DNA from: Bordetella parapertussis
GTDB taxonomy: Bacteria > Pseudomonadota > Gammaproteobacteria > Burkholderiales > Burkholderiaceae_B
NCBI GenBank assembly: GCA_945868195.1
Contig: CAMBLP010000060.1
Coordinates: 1 to 11,816, forward strand
Reading direction: 5' to 3'
Length of the DNA: 11,816 nucleotides
The notes below the pieces were generated by a model that was not told where the DNA came from, made no database searches, and saw only the letters and a program-made list of their open reading frames with translations. Below, piece after piece: positions 1 through 7,255 of the stretch. How positions within the stretch are numbered: position 1 is the first letter of the stretch; every line of letters starts with the position of its first letter. The position numbers were made by a program, and so were the translations under genes.

Positions 1-1235
1 GAAATACCACGTCCCACAAGATTACTAATTTTACGCATCAGGACCTGACCGTCTTGCATCGTAATGCTCACCTCGGCCCCAAACTGTTCTGGCGAGTCGT
101 CTGCCATATCAGGATGTGGCCCGGCCGTCGTTTTGGCCATGATCTCGCGTACTTTTTTATCGAAATGGGCCTCGCCCTCGAAGTCACCTAAGCGCACCGC
201 TCCAGACACAAGCGCACGAGACACCGCGTACTGTACAGAAAACTTCGCCTCAAGCGAGGTCATCGGGTTCGGGTTATACGTGTGAGGGAGTCTTCTCTTA
301 TGCACCAGAATCTCAACGCTCTTAACCTGTTCGAGATCAATCGTATGTTCTTTGCGCAACTGAAGCATCATGGTGATAGCTGGATGGGTGCTGCCGCAGC
401 AGGGAAACTGCTTCAAGCCCATTTCAGTACTCAGCACCTCAAGGGGATTCGCCCAACCCTCAAACATCAGTTCTGCATTGTAATTACCCGGACCATTGAA
501 CACATTCAAAAAACCCTGCTTGTGTTCAAAGGTTTCAGGATTTGCGTCGTAACCAGACTCGGCAAGCAAAACTGCCAAGAGGCCGTTACGCCCTGTTTGT
601 CCGACATGCAGTGGTTTGACCATCGTCCCAAAGTTCGATTTCAGTCCGGAAGCGAGTGACGCCGCGATCGCAAGCGCCACCGACATTTTTTCCTCGCTCA
701 GACCGATGAGGTGACCGCATGCAGCGACCGCACCAAAGATTCCAAGCGTGGCCGTTGGATGCCAACCAAGGTCATAGTGGTGAAAATTCACGGCGCGTGC
801 AATTCGAATTTCAGTTTCAATACCCACCACGTAAGACTGGATCAACTGCAATCCTGACTTTCCACGCTCTTCGGCTAACGCAAACAACGGTGCGACCAAG
901 GGTGCAGACTGATGTCCCCCCATTGGCTGGCTAAAGTCATCATAGTCATGTGCATGGGAGCCCACACCATTGATGAATGCAGCATCCAGTGCAGACGTCT
1001 TTTTATCAGTACCAAACACTGTCGACTGACCAGGTGCAGTGGCAATGCCGGGCGTCTTGAGCAGGTTTGCGACGCACGGCTCCACAACACCCGCAAGCGT
1101 CACACCAAGCGTATCAATAATGGCCGTACGGGACAGACTGATCGCCTGCTCGTTAATCAGACCGGTATCAAAATTACAAATTAAGGTAGCCAGCCGGTTA
1201 ATTAACGTCAGGCCTTGCTCAGACTTTCCCATCAT
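1..1235 (-). CDS. MmgE/PrpD family protein (3' end cut by window)
   Basis: This frame is open from the ATG at 1235 to the left edge, giving 411 codons; the family is usually about 450 residues, so only the C-terminal tail is missing. Translation shows the MmgE/PrpD fold: a helical N-terminal half with HAHDYDD (residues 94-100) and GGHQS (106-110), then GWHPTAT (157-163), KSNFGTMVKPLHVG (199-212) and CCGSTHP (279-285). His108, His159, Lys207 and His284 sit where family members such as 2-methylcitrate dehydratase and cis-aconitate decarboxylase carry active-site residues, so an active enzyme is likely. The family includes dehydratases, hydratases, decarboxylases and many members of unknown substrate. 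An AAGGGG Shine-Dalgarno sequence precedes two tandem ATGs (1235 and 1232), and either could be the start. The gene lies 16 bp after tcuA and is surely co-transcribed with it. A role on a tri- or dicarboxylate made by TcuA is inference; the exact reaction cannot be read from the sequence. Confidence 0.9.
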   Translation of the reverse strand, partial: MMGKSEQGLTLINRLATLICNFDTGLINEQAISLSRTAIIDTLGVTLAGVVEPCVANLLKTPGIATAPGQSTVFGTDKKTSALDAAFINGVGSHAHDYDDFSQPMGGHQSAPLVAPLFALAEERGKSGLQLIQSYVVGIETEIRIARAVNFHHYDLGWHPTATLGIFGAVAACGHLIGLSEEKMSVALAIAASLASGLKSNFGTMVKPLHVGQTGRNGLLAVLLAESGYDANPETFEHKQGFLNVFNGPGNYNAELMFEGWANPLEVLSTEMGLKQFPCCGSTHPAITMMLQLRKEHTIDLEQVKSVEILVHKRRLPHTYNPNPMTSLEAKFSVQYAVSRALVSGAVRLGDFEGEAHFDKKVREIMAKTTAGPHPDMADDSPEQFGAEVSITMQDGQVLMRKISNLVGRGI

Positions 1236-1251
1236 GAATCCCCTTGCACCC

Positions 1252-2763
1252 TTAGGCTGCTTTTACTTTTACCTGAACGCTGCTCAAAGAAGCCGCCATT
1301 CGACCCGCAATTCGGCCAAAGGTCGCACCGGAAACCAGTCCCGTTCCAGCAGGATAATTATCATAAAAAAGGCCGCCGATCATTTCACCACAAGCGTAGA
1401 GACCCTTTATTGGACGCCAGTCTGTACCGATGACACGCGTTTGTTCGTCCACACGCAGTCCACCAAAAGTAAAGGTGATACCACCTGTTGCGCTATAGGC
1501 ATAAAACGGGCCTTTTTCCAGCTTAGTTGCCCAGTTGGTTTTCTCTAAAGCTAAACCACTAGTCGAGAGCCCATCTTTTTGTGAGGGGTCGAAGCCATCT
1601 GAAGCGTGTTTAGCTGCAGCGTTGTATTCCAGCACCGTCTTTAGTGCTTGCTTCTTATCATCAATGTCAAGCTGCTCAATCAGTCCCTCGATGGTGTCTG
1701 AGGTGATTGGATCACTCGTTGAGTATCTTGGCTCAAGCAGATGGACGACTTGGGAATCAAACAACTGATATGCCTTGGCGCCGGGTTCGGCCAGCACAGC
1801 GCGACCATACTTCGCATACGTAAACATAGCGCCATCGGCACCTTCGTCTACAAAACGGCGACCCAAACGATTAATCATGACGCCGTACAAGTAACTCAAA
1901 CGATTACTTTTATCGGTCATCTCCCTGGGTGCAAAATTACCCCAGTCTGCGGAGATCGGCGTGGCATGACAGCCACTCCACTGCCCCCAAGGCATCGCAC
2001 CGAGACCCATCGCCATACGGAGTCCATCACCCTGATTATGCGGCGTGCCACGAACCTTTGCTGCACCGACCAAGGGTCCAATATGCTGTGTACGCATCTG
2101 CACGTTTGCCTCAAAGCCACCACAACCTAGCACAACTGCTTTTGCGTGCAGCTCAGAAATACCGCTTTCCTCGCGCACTCTCACGCCATCAACCGCACCC
2201 TGTGCGTTTTGAAGAAGGCCGACGACTGCAGCACCATAACGAACTTCAATGCCCATCCGCTCGCAGGTCGCAAACCAGCTGCGCGAAAGTCCAACGCCTT
2301 CGTGCTCAGCACGCACAACCAAACCGCGCGCCCAAACAATACGATTGCCCTTTCGAACACCCGTCAACGTGATGGACGGCTCCATTGGAATCTTACCGAC
2401 CGTACTCATCCAGAAAACGGTGTCCTTAGAGCTATTGACGAGAAGGTGTGACAACTCCGGATCGGTCTGCCCAGAGGTTACACGCATCAGATCGCCGTGA
2501 AAATCCTCTTTGGTGTAAGGCTGAATACCTGAATAAAAATCTTCGTACTCGTCCTCAACACCCGGCAATAGAGGACCAATTTCTCGGGGATCATCAAAAG
2601 CGAAACGTAACACGCCACCGCTCCAGTGCGTATTGCCGCCGCGCATTTCACGAGGTGCTTTTTCCAGCACTAGAACGCGCTGGGCACCGTTTTCTTTTGC
2701 TGATACGGCTGAGGCAAGAGCGGCGTTTCCAGCGCCAACTACGATCACGTCATATTCACTCAT
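1252..2763 (-). CDS. tcuA: FAD-dependent tricarballylate dehydrogenase-like flavoprotein
   Basis: This 503-residue soluble flavoprotein belongs to the fumarate reductase/succinate dehydrogenase flavoprotein superfamily. The N-terminus carries the dinucleotide-binding GAGNAA (residues 10-15), an acidic residue for the FAD ribose in LVLEKAP (Glu34) and the GGNTHWSGG loop (42-50). The C-terminus has YACGEMIGG and NYPAGTGLVSGATFGRIAG (within 456-487), the second FAD-binding segment of the family. Overall it most resembles TcuA, which oxidises tricarballylate to cis-aconitate and is reoxidised by the membrane protein TcuB. It is somewhat longer than I recall for Salmonella TcuA (about 467 residues), and no tcuB or tcuC lies beside it in the window, so the substrate is uncertain. 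Other superfamily members act on fumarate, urocanate or 3-ketosteroids. The ATG at 2763 has GGAG seven bases upstream. The gene heads an apparent two-gene operon with the MmgE/PrpD gene. Confidence 0.85.
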   Translation of the reverse strand: MSEYDVIVVGAGNAALASAVSAKENGAQRVLVLEKAPREMRGGNTHWSGGVLRFAFDDPREIGPLLPGVEDEYEDFYSGIQPYTKEDFHGDLMRVTSGQTDPELSHLLVNSSKDTVFWMSTVGKIPMEPSITLTGVRKGNRIVWARGLVVRAEHEGVGLSRSWFATCERMGIEVRYGAAVVGLLQNAQGAVDGVRVREESGISELHAKAVVLGCGGFEANVQMRTQHIGPLVGAAKVRGTPHNQGDGLRMAMGLGAMPWGQWSGCHATPISADWGNFAPREMTDKSNRLSYLYGVMINRLGRRFVDEGADGAMFTYAKYGRAVLAEPGAKAYQLFDSQVVHLLEPRYSTSDPITSDTIEGLIEQLDIDDKKQALKTVLEYNAAAKHASDGFDPSQKDGLSTSGLALEKTNWATKLEKGPFYAYSATGGITFTFGGLRVDEQTRVIGTDWRPIKGLYACGEMIGGLFYDNYPAGTGLVSGATFGRIAGRMAASLSSVQVKVKAA

Positions 2764-2831
2764 TATTTGTCTCCACGGATGTTAGTGGCTGGCCTGACCT
2801 CTGCCAACGCCGAATATATTCGATGAAATGC

Positions 2832-2861
2832 ATACAACTGTATTTTATTGTATAACTATAA
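2832..2861. promoter_or_regulatory. Duplicated near-palindrome and possible promoter upstream of tcuA
   Basis: The 126-bp gap between the MFS stop and the tcuA start is AT-rich. It holds ATACAACTGTAT at 2832-2843 (arms ATACA/TGTAT) and GTATAACTATAA at 2850-2861 (arms TATA/TATA). Their cores, TACAACTGTA and TATAACTATA, agree at 8 of 10 positions, and the centres lie 18 bp apart. On the minus strand TATAGT (2860-2855) resembles a -10 box, and TTTACA (2881-2876) lies upstream as a possible -35, although the 15-bp spacing is short. The second palindrome would cover the -10 box, as expected for a repressor site. The regulator is not identified. The palindromes are direct observations; the operator role is inference. 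Confidence 0.35.
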
Positions 2862-2889
2862 TGGAGTAAAGTGGTTGTAAAGAGTGCTT

Positions 2890-4278
2890 TTAAATTCCCA
2901 ACTTACTGTTGGGCACCGAATAGTGACGAACGATATTCACTGTCACAGCGACCAGCGAAAAGAAAATCGCGACTAAGAGCCCAAGCATAGGTCCCGAAAT
3001 CAACCCCAAGCTAAAAACCAACGACACAACTGCCGCACCGAAGCTCTGACTAAAGACCCTTGTCGTCGCTTGCAAACCGCCTAGTGCTCCCGCTCTGTGC
3101 CGAGGCGCCGCGCCAATGAGAACACGATTATTAGGTGTCTGAAAAAAACCAAACCCGACACCTGAAATGAGCATCGCGGTAAACAACCAGCCGTCAGCAA
3201 TCGATGCGGGCATTAGCACAACGCACAGCAAGCCAAATGCCATCGTGCCCGCACCCAAGCCGCTCAACAAGGCTACTGAATAACGATCAGATAAACGTCC
3301 TGCAATCAAGGCGATCACTCCTGCGCCAGCAGGCCAACCTGCCATTAAAAAGCCTACGGACAACTGCGATCGCTCAAGCGTGATTTGCAAATAAAAGGGC
3401 AGCGACACCAAAGTCGCCATCTGACCCGCAAAGGTGCTGGCCGATGCCGCGAGCGCATAACGCATCGCTGGAATCCGAAAAAGATCTACCGGCACAAGCG
3501 GTGCAGCTTGCTTGCTCGAGCGACGGACTAAGGCCATTCCAATCAGGATGGCAATTGCGATCAGGGCAATGCCGTGCCAAGTCGCGTCAAGCAAATAATC
3601 AATGCCAAGAATAAACAAACCGATTGTGGTCATGCTCAGCATGGCCGCCTGCCAATCAAAGCGTGACTTGATGGGGGCCACATCAGGCAAGTAGCGCACG
3701 CCTAACAAGGTCAGCAGTCCCATCGGCACGCTAAAGAAAAAGATCCAGTGCCATGTCGTCAACGACAAAATAAATGACCCGATGGTGGGCCCCAGTACGG
3801 AGGACACCGCAACGGTTAATGCGTTGAGTCCAATCCCGCGGCCGATCAAATGAGGTGGATAAATATGACGCACGAGCGCGCCAAATAAACACATGATGGC
3901 CGAGCCACCGAGTCCTTGAAAAATTCGACTAATGATTAAAGTGGGCAGATTCGGCGCGAGTGCGCTCGCAAGCGCCGCCAAAATAAAGGTCACCAACCCA
4001 TAGTAAAACAAGCGCTTAAAACCGATGCGCTCACCAATCGCCGCCATCGGCAACAAGGTCATTGCAACAGTGAGGCTGTAGGCATTGACCACCCACACGA
4101 TATTCGAAGCAGATTCGTTGAGACTCTCTGCAATAGACGGCAAGCCCACATTAATCATGGTGGCATCTAACACCGCCAACATGAGTCCGAGTGCTAGCGC
4201 CAACGCTGCCATGGCACGCCGTCTAGGCGGCAAACCCTCACTCGCTTCTGCGGGTTTGTCTACTTTGACCTCGCTCAT
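2890..4278 (-). CDS. MFS transporter, DHA2 (EmrB/QacA-like) family
   Basis: This integral inner-membrane protein of 462 residues has about 14 hydrophobic segments. Family marks include [11 protein letters not shown] in the first membrane helix (residues 37-47), GERIGFKR in the loop after helix 2 (82-89), SRIFQGLGG (117-125) and LGPTIGSF (162-169), which resembles the motif of proton-driven antiporters. A late QTPNN segment (380-384) is typical of DHA2 exporters. It probably exports a drug or metabolite in exchange for protons; the substrate cannot be told. I chose the ATG at 4278 because it overlaps the glmU stop as ATGA, a usual sign of translational coupling. An upstream in-frame ATG at 4308 would add ten residues inside glmU and has only a weak AGGT as ribosome-binding site. 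The gene therefore depends on glmU for expression at least in part. It ends 126 bp before tcuA, with no terminator visible between them. Confidence 0.9.
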   Translation of the reverse strand: MSEVKVDKPAEASEGLPPRRRAMAALALALGLMLAVLDATMINVGLPSIAESLNESASNIVWVVNAYSLTVAMTLLPMAAIGERIGFKRLFYYGLVTFILAALASALAPNLPTLIISRIFQGLGGSAIMCLFGALVRHIYPPHLIGRGIGLNALTVAVSSVLGPTIGSFILSLTTWHWIFFFSVPMGLLTLLGVRYLPDVAPIKSRFDWQAAMLSMTTIGLFILGIDYLLDATWHGIALIAIAILIGMALVRRSSKQAAPLVPVDLFRIPAMRYALAASASTFAGQMATLVSLPFYLQITLERSQLSVGFLMAGWPAGAGVIALIAGRLSDRYSVALLSGLGAGTMAFGLLCVVLMPASIADGWLFTAMLISGVGFGFFQTPNNRVLIGAAPRHRAGALGGLQATTRVFSQSFGAAVVSLVFSLGLISGPMLGLLVAIFFSLVAVTVNIVRHYSVPNSKLGI

Positions 4279-5651
4279 ACTTTTATTTTTTTGATAGGTC
4301 GCTTCCAACCATCAATCGAGACCTGTTTGGTACGCGTCACCGTCAGCTGATGTGCGGGCGCATCACGCGTGAGCGTCGTGCCCGCTCCTAACGTTGCACC
4401 ACGTCCCACTCGAACAGGCGCCACCAATTGGGTATCAGAGCCAATAAATACGTCGTCTTCAATCGTAGTGCGATGCTTATTAGCCCCATCGTAATTACAC
4501 GTAATGGTTCCCGCACCAATATTGACACGTTCACCCACATCCGCATCACCGATATAGGCCAAATGGTTGGCTTTGCTTTCTTTACCGATCATGGAGTTTT
4601 TGATTTCTACAAAATTACCGACATGCGTCTTGTCCGACAATACTGCGCCAGGTCGCAGGCGTGCGTAGGGACCAATCTGCGCGTCCGCACCCACCTGCGT
4701 TTGCTCTAAATGACTAAAAGCTTCAATACGCGTGCGCGCGCCAAGGGTCACATTCCGTAGTACGCAATGCGGGCCAATTCGCACGCCGTCTCCCAAGGTC
4801 ACGATCCCTTCAAACACACAACCCACATCAATAAATACATCTTGTCCGCAGGTCAGTGTCCCACGGACATCAAACCGTGCGGGATCTGCAAGTGTCACGC
4901 CGGCCTCAAGTTGACGCCTGGCCAACTCTGTTTGCCAGAGTCGCTCGAGCTGCGCTTGTTGAGCTCGACTATTCACGCCTAAGGTTTCAAACGCAGCCAC
5001 AGGCTGCGCGACGCTAACCGGCAAGCCATCTGCAACCGCCATGCCAATAATATCTGTCAGGTAGTACTCGCCTTGCGCGTTGAGATTGGTCAGACGAGAA
5101 AGCCATGCTTTAAGCATACGCGTCGGTGCCGCTAAGATTCCCGTATTGACCTCTTTGATTTCTCTCTGTTCCGCATTCGCGTCCTTGTGCTCAACGATGG
5201 CACAAACCTGCCCCTGCGCATCACGCACAATACGCCCATAGCCTGTTGGATCCGTAAGGATTTCGGTCAAAACAGCCAAACCCTCTCCGCGCGCAGCAAG
5301 CAGTGCACGCAAGGTTTCTGGCTGGACCAGTGGCACATCGCCATACAGAACGATCGTCACATCGTGATCATCATCCTCTTTCAGGAGTGGGACTGCTTGT
5401 AATACTGCATGTCCCGTCCCTAGCTGAGGCTGCTGCAAGGCAAACTGCAATCCGGGATGCTCCGCATACACTTTTTGAACGTGTTCCGCGCCATGCCCCA
5501 CCACAACAGCAATGCCCTGGGCGCCAAGCGACTCAGCTGCATCCAGCACGTGAGACAACATCGCACGACCAGCAATAGGGTGAAGTACTTTAGGAAGGTT
5601 GGACTGCATGCGCTTGCCTTGACCGGCTGCGAGAATCACGATGTTGAGCAT
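4275..5651 (-). CDS. glmU: Bifunctional GlmU: GlcNAc-1-P uridyltransferase / GlcN-1-P acetyltransferase
   Basis: GlmU makes UDP-N-acetylglucosamine, the cytoplasmic precursor of peptidoglycan and lipopolysaccharide. It acetylates glucosamine-1-phosphate with acetyl-CoA and then transfers UMP from UTP. At 458 residues it has nearly the length of the E. coli enzyme (456). The N-terminal nucleotidyltransferase domain begins with LAAGQGKRM (residues 7-15) and SNLPKVLHP (17-25), and has YGD at 103-105 with the metal-binding Asp105. GYGRIVR lies at 138-143 and EVNTGI at 167-172. From about residue 255 the sequence is a left-handed beta-helix of hexapeptide repeats. It includes [20 protein letters not shown] with the likely catalytic His363, and [13 protein letters not shown] (377-389). 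All key residues look intact. The start at 5651 has no strong Shine-Dalgarno sequence. The gene follows phaM by 57 bp, and its stop overlaps the start of the exporter gene. glmS, which often lies nearby in other genomes, is not adjacent here. Confidence 0.98.
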   Translation of the reverse strand: MLNIVILAAGQGKRMQSNLPKVLHPIAGRAMLSHVLDAAESLGAQGIAVVVGHGAEHVQKVYAEHPGLQFALQQPQLGTGHAVLQAVPLLKEDDDHDVTIVLYGDVPLVQPETLRALLAARGEGLAVLTEILTDPTGYGRIVRDAQGQVCAIVEHKDANAEQREIKEVNTGILAAPTRMLKAWLSRLTNLNAQGEYYLTDIIGMAVADGLPVSVAQPVAAFETLGVNSRAQQAQLERLWQTELARRQLEAGVTLADPARFDVRGTLTCGQDVFIDVGCVFEGIVTLGDGVRIGPHCVLRNVTLGARTRIEAFSHLEQTQVGADAQIGPYARLRPGAVLSDKTHVGNFVEIKNSMIGKESKANHLAYIGDADVGERVNIGAGTITCNYDGANKHRTTIEDDVFIGSDTQLVAPVRVGRGATLGAGTTLTRDAPAHQLTVTRTKQVSIDGWKRPIKKIKV

Positions 5652-5708
5652 ATTTTTATATTGGATGCGAAAGCGGTATCAAGGAATCGAAATAGTAAAA
5701 CGGATTCT

Positions 5709-6317
5709 TTATTTTTTTGCTGGAGAACGGGTCACAGTTTTTTTTGTATTGCTGCGTGGAGGAGCCACCGTTTTGGCACCTGGTGCGGCAGGCATACTTG
5801 CTGTTGTGGCTGCAGCTAGCTGACCAAACTGTTGCGCCAGCATGTTCCACCACGCTTGCGCACCATCGGTATTCGAAACGTCAGATGTCTTTAATTTTGC
5901 TGCGGGTGGAATCTGAGACTCTGATTTGGAGGTCTGCGCAGGCGCAGAGGGCGCTGGCGCCGCTGACGGGGCATACTGCCAGCTCGGCTTAGCATTGTCG
6001 CGATTGGCAGACATAAACTGCTGCAAGGTCGTGATGGTTGCGAGTTGGACTTCCATGCCTTGGATCGTGCTACTCAACATTGATAAGTTCAGCTTGAGCC
6101 AACTCTCAACGGATTTGAGTTCATTAATTTTCTTTTCAAGCTCGACTGGATCAAGTGTCGCTTGCATCGCAAGCCCTTTAGCCAATCCATTCGTCCCCGA
6201 CAATGCGCTAAAAGTCTGACGCATCATTTCAAGACTGGCGAACAACGGGTTAGACCCCATCTCCCCAGTCTGACCCAGACCAGGTAGCACAAAAGGATTG
6301 CTTGGATTCGTTGTCAT
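5709..6317 (-). CDS. phaM: PhaM-type polyhydroxyalkanoate granule regulatory protein
   Basis: The 202-residue product resembles the PhaM family of Burkholderiales, whose members bind PHA granules, activate PHA synthase PhaC and tether granules to the nucleoid. The N-terminus NPFVLPGLGQ (residues 7-16) is followed by an amphipathic helical region (about 24-105) with DPVELEKKINELKSVESWL. Next come a Pro/Ala/Ser-rich linker (112-140) and a short helix with DGAQAWWNMLAQQFGQL (151-167). The tail is basic (RSNTKKTVTRSPAKK), which would suit DNA binding. The tail is shorter than the long lysine/alanine repeats I recall from Ralstonia PhaM, so DNA binding may be weaker. No membrane segment or signal peptide is seen. 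The ATG at 6317 lacks a clear Shine-Dalgarno sequence. It is upstream of and in line with glmU. The family call rests on sequence pattern alone; no PHA synthase gene lies in the window. Confidence 0.8.
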   Translation of the reverse strand: MTTNPSNPFVLPGLGQTGEMGSNPLFASLEMMRQTFSALSGTNGLAKGLAMQATLDPVELEKKINELKSVESWLKLNLSMLSSTIQGMEVQLATITTLQQFMSANRDNAKPSWQYAPSAAPAPSAPAQTSKSESQIPPAAKLKTSDVSNTDGAQAWWNMLAQQFGQLAAATTASMPAAPGAKTVAPPRSNTKKTVTRSPAKK

Positions 6318-6446
6318 CAGGAGCCCATTTCGAGGGAGAACCCTGACATATTACTCGCATCCTGACACATCGGACGGACTCGGCGCAGTCGTATTAATTT
6401 TAGGTTTTCTTTGGAAGTCCAATCGATATTCTGGGACAATAACAGG
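6318..6446. promoter_or_regulatory. Divergent phaM / DUF3717 intergenic region with direct repeats
   Basis: This 129-bp gap must drive phaM leftward and the DUF3717 gene rightward. On the minus strand ATATGTCAGG (6351-6342) and ATGTGTCAGG (6370-6361) form a direct repeat matching at 9 of 10 positions, offset by 19 bp. A TAATAT (6353-6348) could be the phaM -10 box but has no good -35. On the plus strand TTGGAA (6411-6416) and GACAAT (6435-6440), spaced 18 bp, could form the DUF3717 promoter; its transcript would begin almost at the ATG. The repeats are direct observations; the promoter calls are weak. Confidence 0.3.
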
Positions 6447-6686
6447 ATGCAACGTCTCATCACACTCCCCGAAATAGAAGCCGCCATCAACTTTTGGCGA
6501 CAACGTAGTCCTTCAGTAGGTGAAGAGCTGCGGCTATGCCAAGAGGCTTCGAGCCTTGCGACGCCCTACGCCTTGATGATTATCGAGAGACGGACTCAAC
6601 TCGAGGTCGCTCAGCTCTCCGAAAAAGCCCAAACCGCACTGGTCGGTTGGCAAGCATCTCTCTCTGAACAGTCAAAAAAGACTTAG
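6447..6686 (+). CDS. DUF3717 family small protein
   Basis: This 79-residue protein starts MQRLITLPEIEAAINFWRQR and continues SPSVGEELRLCQEASSLA, then TPYALMIIERRTQL. This matches the small DUF3717 family of Burkholderiales, whose function is unknown. It is mainly helical with one Cys (residue 31), and has no signal peptide or membrane segment. I chose the ATG at 6447. A TTG at 6411 would add 12 residues, but it lies inside the possible promoter and the added residues do not look like the family. CAGG lies directly before the ATG and GGGA lies about ten bases upstream, so the ribosome-binding site is poor; a leaderless transcript is possible. It is one of only two plus-strand genes here. Its TAG stop overlaps the sco stop on the other strand by three of four shared bases (TTAG at 6683-6686). 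Confidence 0.8.
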   Translation: MQRLITLPEIEAAINFWRQRSPSVGEELRLCQEASSLATPYALMIIERRTQLEVAQLSEKAQTALVGWQASLSEQSKKT

Positions 6687-7255
6687 CGCAAGAGCAACTC
6701 GATGTCATGCGCCACCGCCGCTGCGCCGACCGTGCTGTTTAGCATCACGCGTGCGTCGCCTTTTTTATCCAGCAAGTAAAACGACGAACTGTGGTCCATC
6801 GAGTACGACCCTTTGGCGCCCGCGGATTTAGCGTAATAGGCCTTAAATGACCCCGCTGCCGCCTTGATCTGTTCGGGTGAACCTGTTAACCCAAGAAATC
6901 GTGGATCAAAACCGGAGATGTAGGCGCGCAGGACATCCGTCGTATCCCGCTCGGGATCCACAGAAATCATCAATACCTGAACCTGCGCGGCACGATCGCC
7001 CAACAACTTCATCACCTGGGTCAGCTCAGCCAAAGCCGTGGGACACACGTCAGGACACTGTGCAAAACCAAAAAACACCAAGGTGACTTTGCCTTGAAAA
7101 TTGGCGGGTGTGTAGGACTTGCCATCCATGCCGACCAAGGTCCAGTTCTGACCGAGTTTGGTTCCTGCGATATCGCTGCCTTTAAACTTGACCACTGCGC
7201 TATCACCGCACGCCGTGAGCAACCACAAACACAAAGCAAATAGAGTGGCTCTCAT
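6683..7255 (-). CDS. SCO1/SenC family copper chaperone lipoprotein
   Basis: SCO proteins deliver copper to, or reduce the cysteines of, the CuA site of cytochrome c oxidase on the outer face of the inner membrane. This 190-residue protein starts with a hydrophobic signal ending in a lipobox, LLTACG, so Cys16 is probably lipidated. A thioredoxin-like fold follows, with FFGFAQCPDVCP. Cys67 and Cys71 form the CxxxC copper ligand pair, and SMDHSSSFYLLD supplies the third ligand, His155. ISVDPERDT (residues 97-105) is also typical. All three metal ligands are present, so it should be functional. The ATG at 7255 directly abuts the ctaB stop (TAAATG), pointing to translational coupling. It is the last gene of the assembly block, and its stop overlaps that of the convergent DUF3717 gene. 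A second, divergent SCO-like gene lies at 9269-9937. Confidence 0.93.
   Translation of the reverse strand: MRATLFALCLWLLTACGDSAVVKFKGSDIAGTKLGQNWTLVGMDGKSYTPANFQGKVTLVFFGFAQCPDVCPTALAELTQVMKLLGDRAAQVQVLMISVDPERDTTDVLRAYISGFDPRFLGLTGSPEQIKAAAGSFKAYYAKSAGAKGSYSMDHSSSFYLLDKKGDARVMLNSTVGAAAVAHDIELLLR

Noticed and set aside
282..659. Plus-strand 125-residue open frame at the left edge
   Set aside because: It is a shadow of the MmgE/PrpD gene, which reads without interruption on the minus strand and keeps its family motifs here.
1039..1548. Plus-strand 169-residue open frame across the tcuA/mmgE-prpD junction
   Set aside because: It spans the ends of two well-supported minus-strand genes and has no ribosome-binding site or recognisable domain.
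2764..2889. A small gene or RNA in the MFS-tcuA gap
   Set aside because: No reading frame with a good start and no stable hairpin stands out; only the paired palindromes and promoter-like boxes do.
664..3375. Two GCGATCGC octamers (near 664 and 3366) as a repeat family
   Set aside because: Two copies inside coding sequence in almost 12 kb give no basis for calling a repeat family.
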